DNA from: Winslowiella arboricola
Lineage (GTDB): Bacteria > Pseudomonadota > Gammaproteobacteria > Enterobacterales > Enterobacteriaceae
NCBI RefSeq assembly: GCF_025527015.1
Contig: NZ_JAODIM010000039.1
Span: 1 to 64,000 of the forward strand
DNA: 64,000 nt
Reading direction: 5' to 3'
Part shown: positions 43,698 to 50,973 of the stretch, piece by piece
Layout: every line of letters starts with the position of its first letter
Position numbering within the stretch: the first letter of the stretch is position 1
Translations under genes and position numbers: made by a program
The notes under the pieces: generated by a model
Seen by the model: only the letters and a program-made list of their open reading frames with translations
Told to the model about the DNA's origin: nothing
Database searches by the model: none

Positions 43698-44678
43698 ATG
43701 TCGATTGATAAAGTTGCCCGTCTCGCCGGGGTTTCCACGGCTACCGTTTCACGCGTGTTAAATCAGCATCCCGGCGTCAAACCCGAAACCCGTGAAAAAG
43801 TGCTCTCCGCTATTGCCTTATCTAACTACCAGCCTAATTTGCTGGCGCGTCAGCTACGTACGTCCCGGAGCCGCATGCTGCTGGTGCTGGTTCCCGGCAT
43901 TACTAATCCGTTTTGTTCGCTGGTGGTGCGCGGCATTGAAGAAGAGGCCGAACTACACGGCTATCATATTTTGCTGTGCAACTCCGAGTCGCGCCCCACG
44001 CGTGAGTCTGCCTATCTTGCCCTGCTAAGCGGTAAAGTAGTGGATGGAGTGATTACCATGGATGCGATTAGCTGTCTGCCCGGCTTAACCGCGCTGATTG
44101 GCGATTCGCCGTGGGTACAGTGCGCCGAGGGTGATCCGGCTTACAACGGCTCATCTGTCACTATCGATAATCGCGCGGCGGCGGCGGCGGTGGTACGCCA
44201 TCTGGCAGCGAAAGGGCGTCGCCGCATTGCCCTGATTAATACCGATATGCGCTATCTCTACTCCCACCAGCGTGAAGCGGGCTATCGCGAGACACTGGAA
44301 GGGCTGGGGTTGAGCTGGTGTCATGTCGAATATGTGGATGAAGTGGACTATAACGCTGGCTGTGCGGCGATGACGCGGCTGCTGCAACTGCCGCAGCCGC
44401 CGGATGCGATCTTTGCCGTATCCGATGTGCTGGCCGGTGGCGCCCTGCACTCTGCGCGTCGGGCCGGTTTAACCGTGCCGCAGGATCTGGCAGTGATGGG
44501 TTTCGATGGCGTGCCCTTTAGCGCTGTGACCTCGCCGCCGCTGACCACCATTGAACAGCCGATGCATCAGCTGGGGGTGCGCAGTGTGCAGCTGCTGCTG
44601 GCGCGCATAAAAAACCACCGCGTGGCGGTGGTTCATGAAGTGCTGGACTGGAAGCTGGTGGAACGCGGTTCCGCCTGA
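43698..44678 (+). CDS. LacI-family transcriptional regulator
   Basis: 326 residues. N-terminal LacI helix-turn-helix (KVARLAGVSTATVSRVLNQH, about 5-24) with hinge NYQPNLLARQLRTS, then a periplasmic-binding-protein-like effector domain (about 60-320). It most resembles CytR/GalR-type members. The ligand is unknown. It is divergent from tauABCD, which makes that operon a candidate target, but LacI proteins more often sense sugars or nucleosides. The 3' end encodes the terminator of the convergent exporter gene. Confidence 0.9.
   Translation: MSIDKVARLAGVSTATVSRVLNQHPGVKPETREKVLSAIALSNYQPNLLARQLRTSRSRMLLVLVPGITNPFCSLVVRGIEEEAELHGYHILLCNSESRPTRESAYLALLSGKVVDGVITMDAISCLPGLTALIGDSPWVQCAEGDPAYNGSSVTIDNRAAAAAVVRHLAAKGRRRIALINTDMRYLYSHQREAGYRETLEGLGLSWCHVEYVDEVDYNAGCAAMTRLLQLPQPPDAIFAVSDVLAGGALHSARRAGLTVPQDLAVMGFDGVPFSAVTSPPLTTIEQPMHQLGVRSVQLLLARIKNHRVAVVHEVLDWKLVERGSA
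44609..44633 (-). terminator. Terminator of the LysE-type gene, inside the convergent regulator gene
   Basis: AACCACCGC (44613-44621) and GCGGTGGTT (44625-44633) form a perfect 9-bp stem with a 3-base loop. Read on the minus strand it is followed by TTTTTTATG. It lies 47-71 bp after the LysE-type stop yet within the last 25 codons of the LacI-type gene. Confidence 0.8.
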
Positions 44679-44679
44679 A

Positions 44680-45282
44680 TTAATGCCAGATCAACAGCAC
44701 ACAGGCGGCGGTCAGCATCCCCATTGAGATATTAAATATCGCCCAGGCGCGGCGGCTGCGTAAAATGCGGCCAATAAGGGTGCCGAAACCCAGCCAGATC
44801 ACCCCGGAGATAAGATTCACCGACACGATGCCAATACTGATGGCAATCACCGAGCTGCGATAAGCGTCACCCGCCAGGCTAAAACTGGCTACAGCGCCCA
44901 ACGCCATCAGCCACGCCTTCGGGTTAATCAGCTGCAACAGCCCACCCTGCCAGAACGGCATCGGCGCCGCCGGACCATCGCCGGTTTCCAGCTTTTCATA
45001 GCTTGCAGTGCCGATTTTCCACGCCAGCCATAACAGATAAAGGCTACCGGCGATTTTCAGGATAAGATGCAGCGATGGATAGAGCAGCAGCAAGCCACCC
45101 ACGCCAAACGCCACCAGCAGCAGCATCGCCTGCATGCCCAGCATAATGCCAATCATCAGCGGCAGAGAACGCAGGAAACCGAAATTGGCGCCGGAAGCGG
45201 TAAGTAACATATTATTAGGGCCTGGGGTAATCGCGGCGACCCACAAAAAACCCAGCATCGACAGAAAAAGACTCAGTTCCAT
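44680..45282 (-). CDS. LysE/RhtB-family amino-acid exporter
   Basis: 200 residues from MELSLFLSMLGFLWVAAITP, about six membrane helices. The family signature TPGPNNMLLTASGANFGFLR is near 19-38 and INPKAWLMALGAV near 126. GAGGAG lies 10 bp before the ATG, a slightly long spacing; a TTG at 45306 is an alternative. Substrate unknown; EamB-like export of cysteine-related compounds would fit the sulfur neighbourhood but is speculation. It ends 1 bp from the convergent LacI-type gene. Confidence 0.88.
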   Translation of the reverse strand: MELSLFLSMLGFLWVAAITPGPNNMLLTASGANFGFLRSLPLMIGIMLGMQAMLLLVAFGVGGLLLLYPSLHLILKIAGSLYLLWLAWKIGTASYEKLETGDGPAAPMPFWQGGLLQLINPKAWLMALGAVASFSLAGDAYRSSVIAISIGIVSVNLISGVIWLGFGTLIGRILRSRRAWAIFNISMGMLTAACVLLIWH

Positions 45283-45340
45283 GAAACGGGTGCTCCTCAC
45301 CCCCAAACAGTTGCCAACGCATCGAAGCTAACAGTGTGAT

Positions 45341-46357
45341 ATGGATCGTACAAGCCTTCTGAAGATAAATATTCCTCCCGCCGGTAATGATGCCTTTGTG
45401 CCTATCTCCGGCTTCGGCAACCCGCATCTGCAGACTCTGTTGCCGCGCCTGATTCGGCGACGTATTACTCTGCAACCGCACTGGCAGCGGCTGGAGTTGC
45501 CTGATGGCGATTTTATTGATTTAGCCTGGAGCGAAGACCCGGCACAGGCGCAGGATAAGCCACGCGTGGTGCTGTTTCATGGTCTGGAAGGCAGTTTTCA
45601 CAGCCCGTATGCCCACGGTTTATTACAGACATGGAAAGATCGCGGCTGGCTCGGGGTGGTAATGCATTTTCGCGGTTGCAGCGGAGAACCTAACCGTCTG
45701 CGTCGGATCTATCACTCGGGTGAAACCAGCGATGCCAGCTACTTTTTGCAATGGCTGCGCGACAGCTGGGGCAAGGCTCCCACCGCTGCCGTGGGTATTT
45801 CGCTGGGCGGCAATATGCTGGCCTGTTTGCTGGGTGAACAGGGCGAGAACTGTTTGCTGGATGCAGCAGTGGTGGTATCAGCGCCACTGATGCTGGAACC
45901 TTGCAGTATCCGGCTGGAGCAGGGATTCTCGCGGGTTTATCAGCGCTACCTGCTTAATCTGCTAAAGCAGAACGCCGAACGTAAGCTGCTGCGCTGGCCA
46001 GGCACCCTGCCGGTGGATTTACCGCAACTCAAAGCGCTAAGAAAATTACGCGATTTCGACGATGCGATTACCGCACGCGCGCATGGTTTTAGCGACGCCA
46101 CCGACTACTACCGGCGCTGTAGCGCGCTGCCGTTGTTACCCGCAGTGTGTAAGCCGCTGTTAATCATCCATGCCAAAGACGATCCGTTTATGACTGGCGA
46201 AGTGATCCCCGATCTCGCCACGCTACCTGCTAATATTGAGTATCAACTAACGGAAAACGGCGGCCACGTCGGCTTTGTCGCCGGTACGCTGCGCAAACCC
46301 GAAATGTGGCTGGAACAACGCATTCCACACTGGCTCTCTTACTACCTGGATAACTAA
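45341..46357 (+). CDS. yheT: Alpha/beta hydrolase YheT
   Basis: 338 residues (E. coli 340). Catalytic triad elements: VLFHGLEGSFHSPYAHGL near 79, nucleophile Ser in GISLGGNMLA near 149, Asp in HAKDDPFM near 272 and His in ENGGHVGF near 300. Family of embryo-sac-related (ABHD1-like) hydrolases; the substrate is unknown. The ribosome binding site is weak. It overlaps none and is followed by yheU after 3 bp. Confidence 0.94.
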   Translation: MDRTSLLKINIPPAGNDAFVPISGFGNPHLQTLLPRLIRRRITLQPHWQRLELPDGDFIDLAWSEDPAQAQDKPRVVLFHGLEGSFHSPYAHGLLQTWKDRGWLGVVMHFRGCSGEPNRLRRIYHSGETSDASYFLQWLRDSWGKAPTAAVGISLGGNMLACLLGEQGENCLLDAAVVVSAPLMLEPCSIRLEQGFSRVYQRYLLNLLKQNAERKLLRWPGTLPVDLPQLKALRKLRDFDDAITARAHGFSDATDYYRRCSALPLLPAVCKPLLIIHAKDDPFMTGEVIPDLATLPANIEYQLTENGGHVGFVAGTLRKPEMWLEQRIPHWLSYYLDN

Positions 46358-46360
46358 GCT

Positions 46361-46579
46361 GTGATTATTCCCTGGCAACAACTGACGCCCGAGGCGCTGG
46401 AAAATCTGATTGAATCCTTTGTGCTGCGTGAAGGCACCGATTACGGCGAGCAGGAGCGCTCACTGGCCGGAAAAGTGGAAGATGTGCGCCGCCAGCTGAA
46501 AAACGGTGAAATTGTGCTGGTCTGGTCCGAACTGCATGAAACCGTCAATATCATGCCCCGCACTCAGCTACGCGATTAA
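46361..46579 (+). CDS. yheU: YheU family protein
   Basis: 72 residues, starting at GTG, with sequence [20 protein letters not shown] and the end [10 protein letters not shown], as in E. coli YheU. Small acidic protein of unknown function, coupled to yheT by the 3-bp gap. Confidence 0.93.
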   Translation: MIIPWQQLTPEALENLIESFVLREGTDYGEQERSLAGKVEDVRRQLKNGEIVLVWSELHETVNIMPRTQLRD

Positions 46580-46651
46580 GCGGCCTGATGACTTTACGGT
46601 GCAAATCGTGTTAACAATGCACATCGCCCGCATCTTCACAGGGAGCTAACT

Positions 46652-47521
46652 ATGTCAGCCAGGCATCCGGTTATTGCCGTTACGGGTTCGAGTGGAGCAG
46701 GCACCACCACCACCAGCCTCGCCTTCCGTAAAATTTTTCAGCAGTTAAACTTGCACGCCGCCGAACTTGAAGGTGACAGCTTTCACCGTTATACCCGGCC
46801 AGAAATGGATATGGCGATTCGTAAAGCACGTGATCTGGGGCGCCATATCAGCTACTTCGGCCCGGAAGCCAATGACTTCGGCCTGCTGGAGCAGACGTTT
46901 ATCGAATACGGCCTGAACGGCAGCGGCAAATCACGCAAATATCTGCATACCTACGATGAAGCAGTGCCATGGAACCAGGTTCCGGGAACCTTTACGCCGT
47001 GGCAGCCGTTGCCGGAACCCACCGACGTGCTGTTTTATGAAGGACTGCATGGCGGCGTTGTCACCCAGCAGCATAACGTCGCTGAAAAGGTGGACCTGCT
47101 GGTTGGCGTGGTGCCGATTGTTAACCTGGAGTGGATTCAGAAGCTGGTGCGCGATACCAGCGAGCGCGGCCATTCGCGTGAAGCAGTGATGGATTCAGTG
47201 GTGCGTTCAATGGAAGACTATATCAACTTTATTACACCACAGTTTTCCCGTACCCATATCAACTTCCAGCGCGTACCGACGGTAGACACCTCCAACCCGT
47301 TTGCCGCCCGCGATATTCCGTCGCTGGATGAGAGCTTTGTGGTGATTCATTTCCGTGGACTGGAAGATATCGACTTCCCTTATCTGCTGGCGATGCTGCA
47401 GGGATCGTTTATTTCGCATATTAATACCCTGGTGGTGCCGGGCGGTAAAATGGGGCTGGCGATGGAATTAATTATGGCACCGCTGGTAAAAAGGCTGATG
47501 GAAGGTAAAAAGATCGAGTAA
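46652..47521 (+). CDS. prkB: Phosphoribulokinase-like protein PrkB
   Basis: 289 residues, E. coli PrkB length. P-loop variant GSSGAGTTTTS (about 12-22) and the phosphoribulokinase/uridine kinase fold (EGLHGGVVTQQHNVAEKVDL near 130). No Calvin-cycle genes are here, and the physiological substrate is unknown. AGGGAG precedes the start. In E. coli the next gene is yhfA; here an AT-rich cassette intervenes. Confidence 0.94.
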   Translation: MSARHPVIAVTGSSGAGTTTTSLAFRKIFQQLNLHAAELEGDSFHRYTRPEMDMAIRKARDLGRHISYFGPEANDFGLLEQTFIEYGLNGSGKSRKYLHTYDEAVPWNQVPGTFTPWQPLPEPTDVLFYEGLHGGVVTQQHNVAEKVDLLVGVVPIVNLEWIQKLVRDTSERGHSREAVMDSVVRSMEDYINFITPQFSRTHINFQRVPTVDTSNPFAARDIPSLDESFVVIHFRGLEDIDFPYLLAMLQGSFISHINTLVVPGGKMGLAMELIMAPLVKRLMEGKKIE

Positions 47522-47711
47522 ATTATTCTGCTATGAGGTGGAAACTTCTGCCTCAATCGGATTTATATAATATGCAAACAATACAATGATAATAAACTTC
47601 AACCTGTGAAACCGATCGACTATTTTTTATTTAAGCTGGTTCTATTTATAAAAACTTGCAGATATACTTCTGCCAAATAAGGGAACAGCACATAATAACA
47701 GGATGTTATTG

Positions 47712-48509
47712 ATGAATACCGCTACCGGAAAGCGACCTGCCACCCCGGCACTGATTTTACCTGCTTTTATTTATCAAACCCAACGCAAGATGGATGATAC
47801 TGGCGCAGCCGATATGCGCTGTGGCGATCTTTCGCAGAACTGCCTGCAACATCATTTTGCTTTACGAGATATTTCCACCCGGGTTAATCCTTTTACTTAC
47901 CCGGATCGCCAACAGAGCGCGCGTCTGCTATTCGATGAGTTCCGTTCTCTTTCTGATACGTTTTCCTTTGTCGGTGAATATAAGCCAATAATGCGTAAAT
48001 TGATTACCCATATGCAAATCAATAATGGCGAAAAATTTACTGATAAAGCACTGGACAAAGCGCTGGCTGAGCATAGTTCGATGGAGAGTAGCCAGCAAGC
48101 TATTCGCGAAGCGGTAGTAAAAATAATGAACAGCAAAAACAGTCGCTCTCATGCTCAGCAAATTGAAACATTTAAATCTACGATTGGGGGATCTTCGCTA
48201 CCCAGATTTAACAATGCTAAAGATCGTATCAATGGACTCGGTATTAGCGTACATGATACATGGGCCACGCATATCACGCTTAAGTCACTTAAGATTTCCG
48301 GAAATCGTTACAAGGCAGAGATCCATTACCGCGTACAGGATCATTTTGGTCTTGATGATGATGATATTAAGGACTGGTTCTATCGACAGTTTCGCATTTT
48401 CCGTATCTGGTTTACTCTGCAACGTTGGGAGGGGTATGGCTTCCGCCCCTTTATCACCGAAATGAATGCAACTAAGTTTCTTGAAGGTAACTGGTTTGAC
48501 AAAATATAA
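47712..48509 (+). CDS. DUF3289 family (YPO3983-like) protein
   Basis: 265 residues. The family blocks are visible: MDDTGAADMRCGDLSQNCLQ near 27, VNPFTYP near 59, LLFDEFRSLSDTF near 74, VHDTWATHITLKSLKISGNR near 178-197, and the C-terminal DHFGLDDDDIKDWFYRQFRI then WEGYGFRPFITEMNAT. No biochemical function is established to my knowledge. Members often sit beside Hcp or VgrG genes, so a secreted effector role is inferred. I chose 47712 (AGGA spaced 8 bp); 47703 is an alternative. The next gene starts inside its end. Confidence 0.85.
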   Translation: MNTATGKRPATPALILPAFIYQTQRKMDDTGAADMRCGDLSQNCLQHHFALRDISTRVNPFTYPDRQQSARLLFDEFRSLSDTFSFVGEYKPIMRKLITHMQINNGEKFTDKALDKALAEHSSMESSQQAIREAVVKIMNSKNSRSHAQQIETFKSTIGGSSLPRFNNAKDRINGLGISVHDTWATHITLKSLKISGNRYKAEIHYRVQDHFGLDDDDIKDWFYRQFRIFRIWFTLQRWEGYGFRPFITEMNATKFLEGNWFDKI

Positions 48510-48969
48510 ATTACTATTAATAGCCATTATTATAATTTTCGCCGGGTTCGGTATAAAATTATTACTACCTACAAAGATAGTTGATGTTCATTCTTTGGAA
48601 GGTTATAAAAAAAGATATTACATAATAGTCAAAAACTTTCCAATAACTGACCGCGGAAAAAAAAACTGGTGGTATAATAACAAAAATACACTAGCAAAAA
48701 AATATGAAATTCCAGTTGACAAAGAAGATTTTGATATTACTTTCTGGGTTTCTGAATATCAGGATGGCAGCATTCAAAACAGAGGCAATGGCTATCTAAT
48801 CTGTTTTGATGATATGAAAGTAAAGGCCAACTGTATTGATAAAGAAAACAGGCCACTGCAAATCAGCTACAACTATCATCAGCGCGAAACCATGTTTCAT
48901 TATAATCAAGAAAACATCCTTCACGTTGAAAACAATCAAACCGGGGAAAGCTATAAACTCAAATTCTGA
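48496..48969 (+). CDS. DUF943 family membrane-anchored protein
   Basis: 157 residues if started at TTG 48496 (GAAGG spaced 8 bp); an ATG at 48466 without a ribosome binding site is the alternative. One N-terminal membrane helix (KYKLLLIAIIIIFAGFGIKL) and a soluble, probably periplasmic domain with the DUF943 core VKNFPITDRGKKNWWYNNKN, AKKYEIP and YLICFDDMKVKANCI. Strikingly AT-rich. It overlaps the DUF3289 gene by 14 bp, suggesting co-expression; an immunity role for the preceding gene is a hypothesis. Confidence 0.82.
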   Translation: MTKYKLLLIAIIIIFAGFGIKLLLPTKIVDVHSLEGYKKRYYIIVKNFPITDRGKKNWWYNNKNTLAKKYEIPVDKEDFDITFWVSEYQDGSIQNRGNGYLICFDDMKVKANCIDKENRPLQISYNYHQRETMFHYNQENILHVENNQTGESYKLKF

Positions 48970-49028
48970 GAAGATACATAGTTATCAGCAAAGCCACTAT
49001 AACTAAACTCAAACGCTAAGGAGCAAGG

Positions 49029-49511
49029 ATGAATAGCGATATCTATATGAAAATCCAGGGCATCGAGGGAGAATCACAGGATGCGAACCATAAAGGCTGG
49101 ATCGCCATCAGTTCATTTGACTGGGGCGCTACCCAACCGGCAAATAACCAGGGCGGCAGCACTGGTCGCGTGGAGTATCAGGATCTGCATGTGCATACCA
49201 TGGTAGATAAGGCTACACCAGCGATAATGCGCTATATGTCGAATGGTAAACCGATTAAAAAAGTTGAAATTTCTACCTGCCTGGCCAGTGAAGGCCAACT
49301 TGAATATCTGCGTATCACTCTGGAGGATGTTTTAATCACCGCAGCTAACTACCAGGGTAATGGGCATGGCGCCAAAGTTGCGATAGATTATAAATTCCAG
49401 GCTGGAAAGGTGAGGCAGCAATACTGGGAAACGGCAAGTAACGGCAGCAAAGGCGCTGAATCCGCTTCCGGCTGGGATATCAGAAAACAGTGTGATTACG
49501 ATATACGATAA
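49029..49511 (+). CDS. hcp: Hcp family type VI secretion tube protein
   Basis: 160 residues of Hcp1 family: MNSDIYMKIQGIEGESQDAN, GWIAISSFDWGATQP near 22, the HVHTMVDKATPAIMRYMSNG stretch near 54-73 and the beta-barrel C-terminal half. Hcp forms hexameric rings that stack into the T6SS tube and can carry effectors. No other T6SS structural gene is in the window, so this is an orphan copy. GGAG lies 5 bp before the start. Confidence 0.92.
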   Translation: MNSDIYMKIQGIEGESQDANHKGWIAISSFDWGATQPANNQGGSTGRVEYQDLHVHTMVDKATPAIMRYMSNGKPIKKVEISTCLASEGQLEYLRITLEDVLITAANYQGNGHGAKVAIDYKFQAGKVRQQYWETASNGSKGAESASGWDIRKQCDYDIR

Positions 49512-49546
49512 ATAAAATAAAGCAGGACCAGGTCAGAGTCCTGCCA
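49510..49546 (-). terminator. yhfA terminator
   Basis: GCAGGAC (49522-49528) and GTCCTGC (49538-49544) form a 7-bp stem with a 9-base loop. On the minus strand it is followed by TTTATTTTATTTAT, 15 bp after the yhfA stop. It also lies right after the hcp stop and could end that message. Confidence 0.8.
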
Positions 49547-49560
49547 ACGACGCGAATAAC

Positions 49561-49965
49561 TTATAGCTCAATCACTTCATAGCTATGCGTCATTTCCACC
49601 CCTTTACCCAGCATAATTGCTACCGAGCAGTACTTCTCTGCCGACAGATCAACCGCACGCGCTACCGCTTTGTCGCTCAGGGCCTTGCCGCTAACAATAA
49701 AGTGCAGGTTGATATGGGTAAAAATACGCGGCGCTTCTTCACGACGTTCGGAAGTCAGTTTAACTTCACAGTCGGTCACATCGTTGCGCCCTTTTTGCAG
49801 GATCGAGACAACATCAATCGCGCTGCATCCTCCTGCCGACATCAATACCATTTCCATTGGACTTGGCGCTTTATCGCCCGCATTGCCATCCATCAGCACC
49901 TGATGGCCTGATGCGGATTCTCCTAAAAATGTCAGCCCTTCTACCCACTTGACTCGTGCCTGCAT
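49561..49965 (-). CDS. yhfA: OsmC family protein YhfA
   Basis: 134 residues, E. coli length. OsmC/Ohr fold with the conserved cysteine in AGGCSAIDVVSILQKGR (about 46-62) and a second Cys in SAEKYCSVAIMLGKG near 110. Members reduce hydroperoxides; YhfA activity itself is not known to me. Divergent from crp, as in E. coli. Confidence 0.95.
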   Translation of the reverse strand: MQARVKWVEGLTFLGESASGHQVLMDGNAGDKAPSPMEMVLMSAGGCSAIDVVSILQKGRNDVTDCEVKLTSERREEAPRIFTHINLHFIVSGKALSDKAVARAVDLSAEKYCSVAIMLGKGVEMTHSYEVIEL

Positions 49966-50274
49966 AACATTATCCCCTAATTCATTCAGTTACCTTCAGA
50001 GTACGCCGGAAGCGGAAAAACGGCAACGAGAGCGACGCAGGTCATGCTGAAACGAGACAACAGGAGACACTTGTTGAAAGCTGTGCTACAAACAAAGCTG
50101 TAATATTTTCGTCGGCATCTGTCTGCACGACGAAAGCGGGACGACATTATGAGCTATGCTCTGAACAGAAGCCCGGACAACTTTCCTGATGGGAAAACGC
50201 TTGAATATTTCAACGCCTGCAGGGAACGAATCCCCCTGTTATTAGGGCACGATTACAACAGAGGATGAAAGCGA
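49966..50274. promoter_or_regulatory. yhfA-crp divergent control region
   Basis: A 309-bp gene-free stretch. Segments resemble the E. coli crp upstream region as recalled (GAGACAACAGGAGACAC near 50055-50071; AAAGCTGTGCTA near 50079-50090; AACAGAGGATGA before the start), with a likely -10 TAATAT at 50101-50106. I could not find a good TGTGA-N6-TCACA site, so CRP autoregulation cannot be shown from sequence. Confidence 0.6.
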
Positions 50275-50907
50275 ATGGTTCTCGGCAAACCGCAAACAGA
50301 CCCTACACTCGAATGGTTCCTGTCACATTGCCATATTCACAAATATCCATCCAAAAGCACGCTGATTCACCAAGGTGAAAAGGCAGAAACACTCTACTAC
50401 ATCGTTAAAGGCGCTGTAGCTGTGTTGATCAAGGATGAAGAAGGCAAAGAGATGATCCTCTCCTATCTTAACCAGGGAGATTTCATCGGCGAGCTTGGCC
50501 TGTTTGAAGAAGGTCAGGAGCGTAGCGCCTGGGTTCGGGCAAAAACCGCCTGCGAAGTGGCTGAAATTTCCTATAAAAAATTCCGTCAGCTGATTCAGGT
50601 AAACCCGGATATTTTGATGCGCCTCTCGTCTCAGATGGCTCGCCGTCTGCAGGTGACATCAGAGAAAGTGGGCAATTTAGCTTTCCTTGATGTGACGGGC
50701 CGCATTGCACAAACGCTGCTTAATCTGGCGAAACAACCAGATGCGATGACTCACCCGGACGGGATGCAAATCAAAATCACCCGTCAGGAGATTGGCCAGA
50801 TCGTTGGCTGTTCACGTGAAACTGTTGGCCGTATTTTAAAAATGCTGGAAGATCAGAATCTGATCTCCGCACACGGCAAAACCATCGTCGTGTATGGCAC
50901 ACGTTAA
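50275..50907 (+). CDS. crp: cAMP receptor protein CRP
   Basis: Global regulator of carbon use. 210 residues, differing from E. coli CRP at only a few places (for example Ala for Ser in IVKGAVAV and Ser for Ala in RLSSQM). The cAMP-binding pocket [18 protein letters not shown] (about 72-89) and the helix-turn-helix [20 protein letters not shown] (about 170-189) are unchanged. AGAGGATGAAAGCGA precedes the start. Confidence 0.99.
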   Translation: MVLGKPQTDPTLEWFLSHCHIHKYPSKSTLIHQGEKAETLYYIVKGAVAVLIKDEEGKEMILSYLNQGDFIGELGLFEEGQERSAWVRAKTACEVAEISYKKFRQLIQVNPDILMRLSSQMARRLQVTSEKVGNLAFLDVTGRIAQTLLNLAKQPDAMTHPDGMQIKITRQEIGQIVGCSRETVGRILKMLEDQNLISAHGKTIVVYGTR

Positions 50908-50922
50908 GTCAAACTGACCCCC

Positions 50923-50957
50923 ACGGCGTGATGCACTCGCGATCGCGCCGTTTTTTT
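50923..50957 (+). terminator. crp terminator
   Basis: ACGGCG (50923-50928) pairs with CGCCGT (50946-50951), and an inner GCGATCGC dyad shares the loop region. The T7 tract is at 50951-50957. It is 16 bp after the crp stop and directly before yhfK. Confidence 0.85.
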
Positions 50958-50973
50958 ATGTTGTGATTACCTG

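Noticed and set aside
49966..50274. CRP binding site for autoregulation of crp
   Set aside because: No TGTGA-N6-TCACA match of reasonable quality was seen by eye, so none is claimed.
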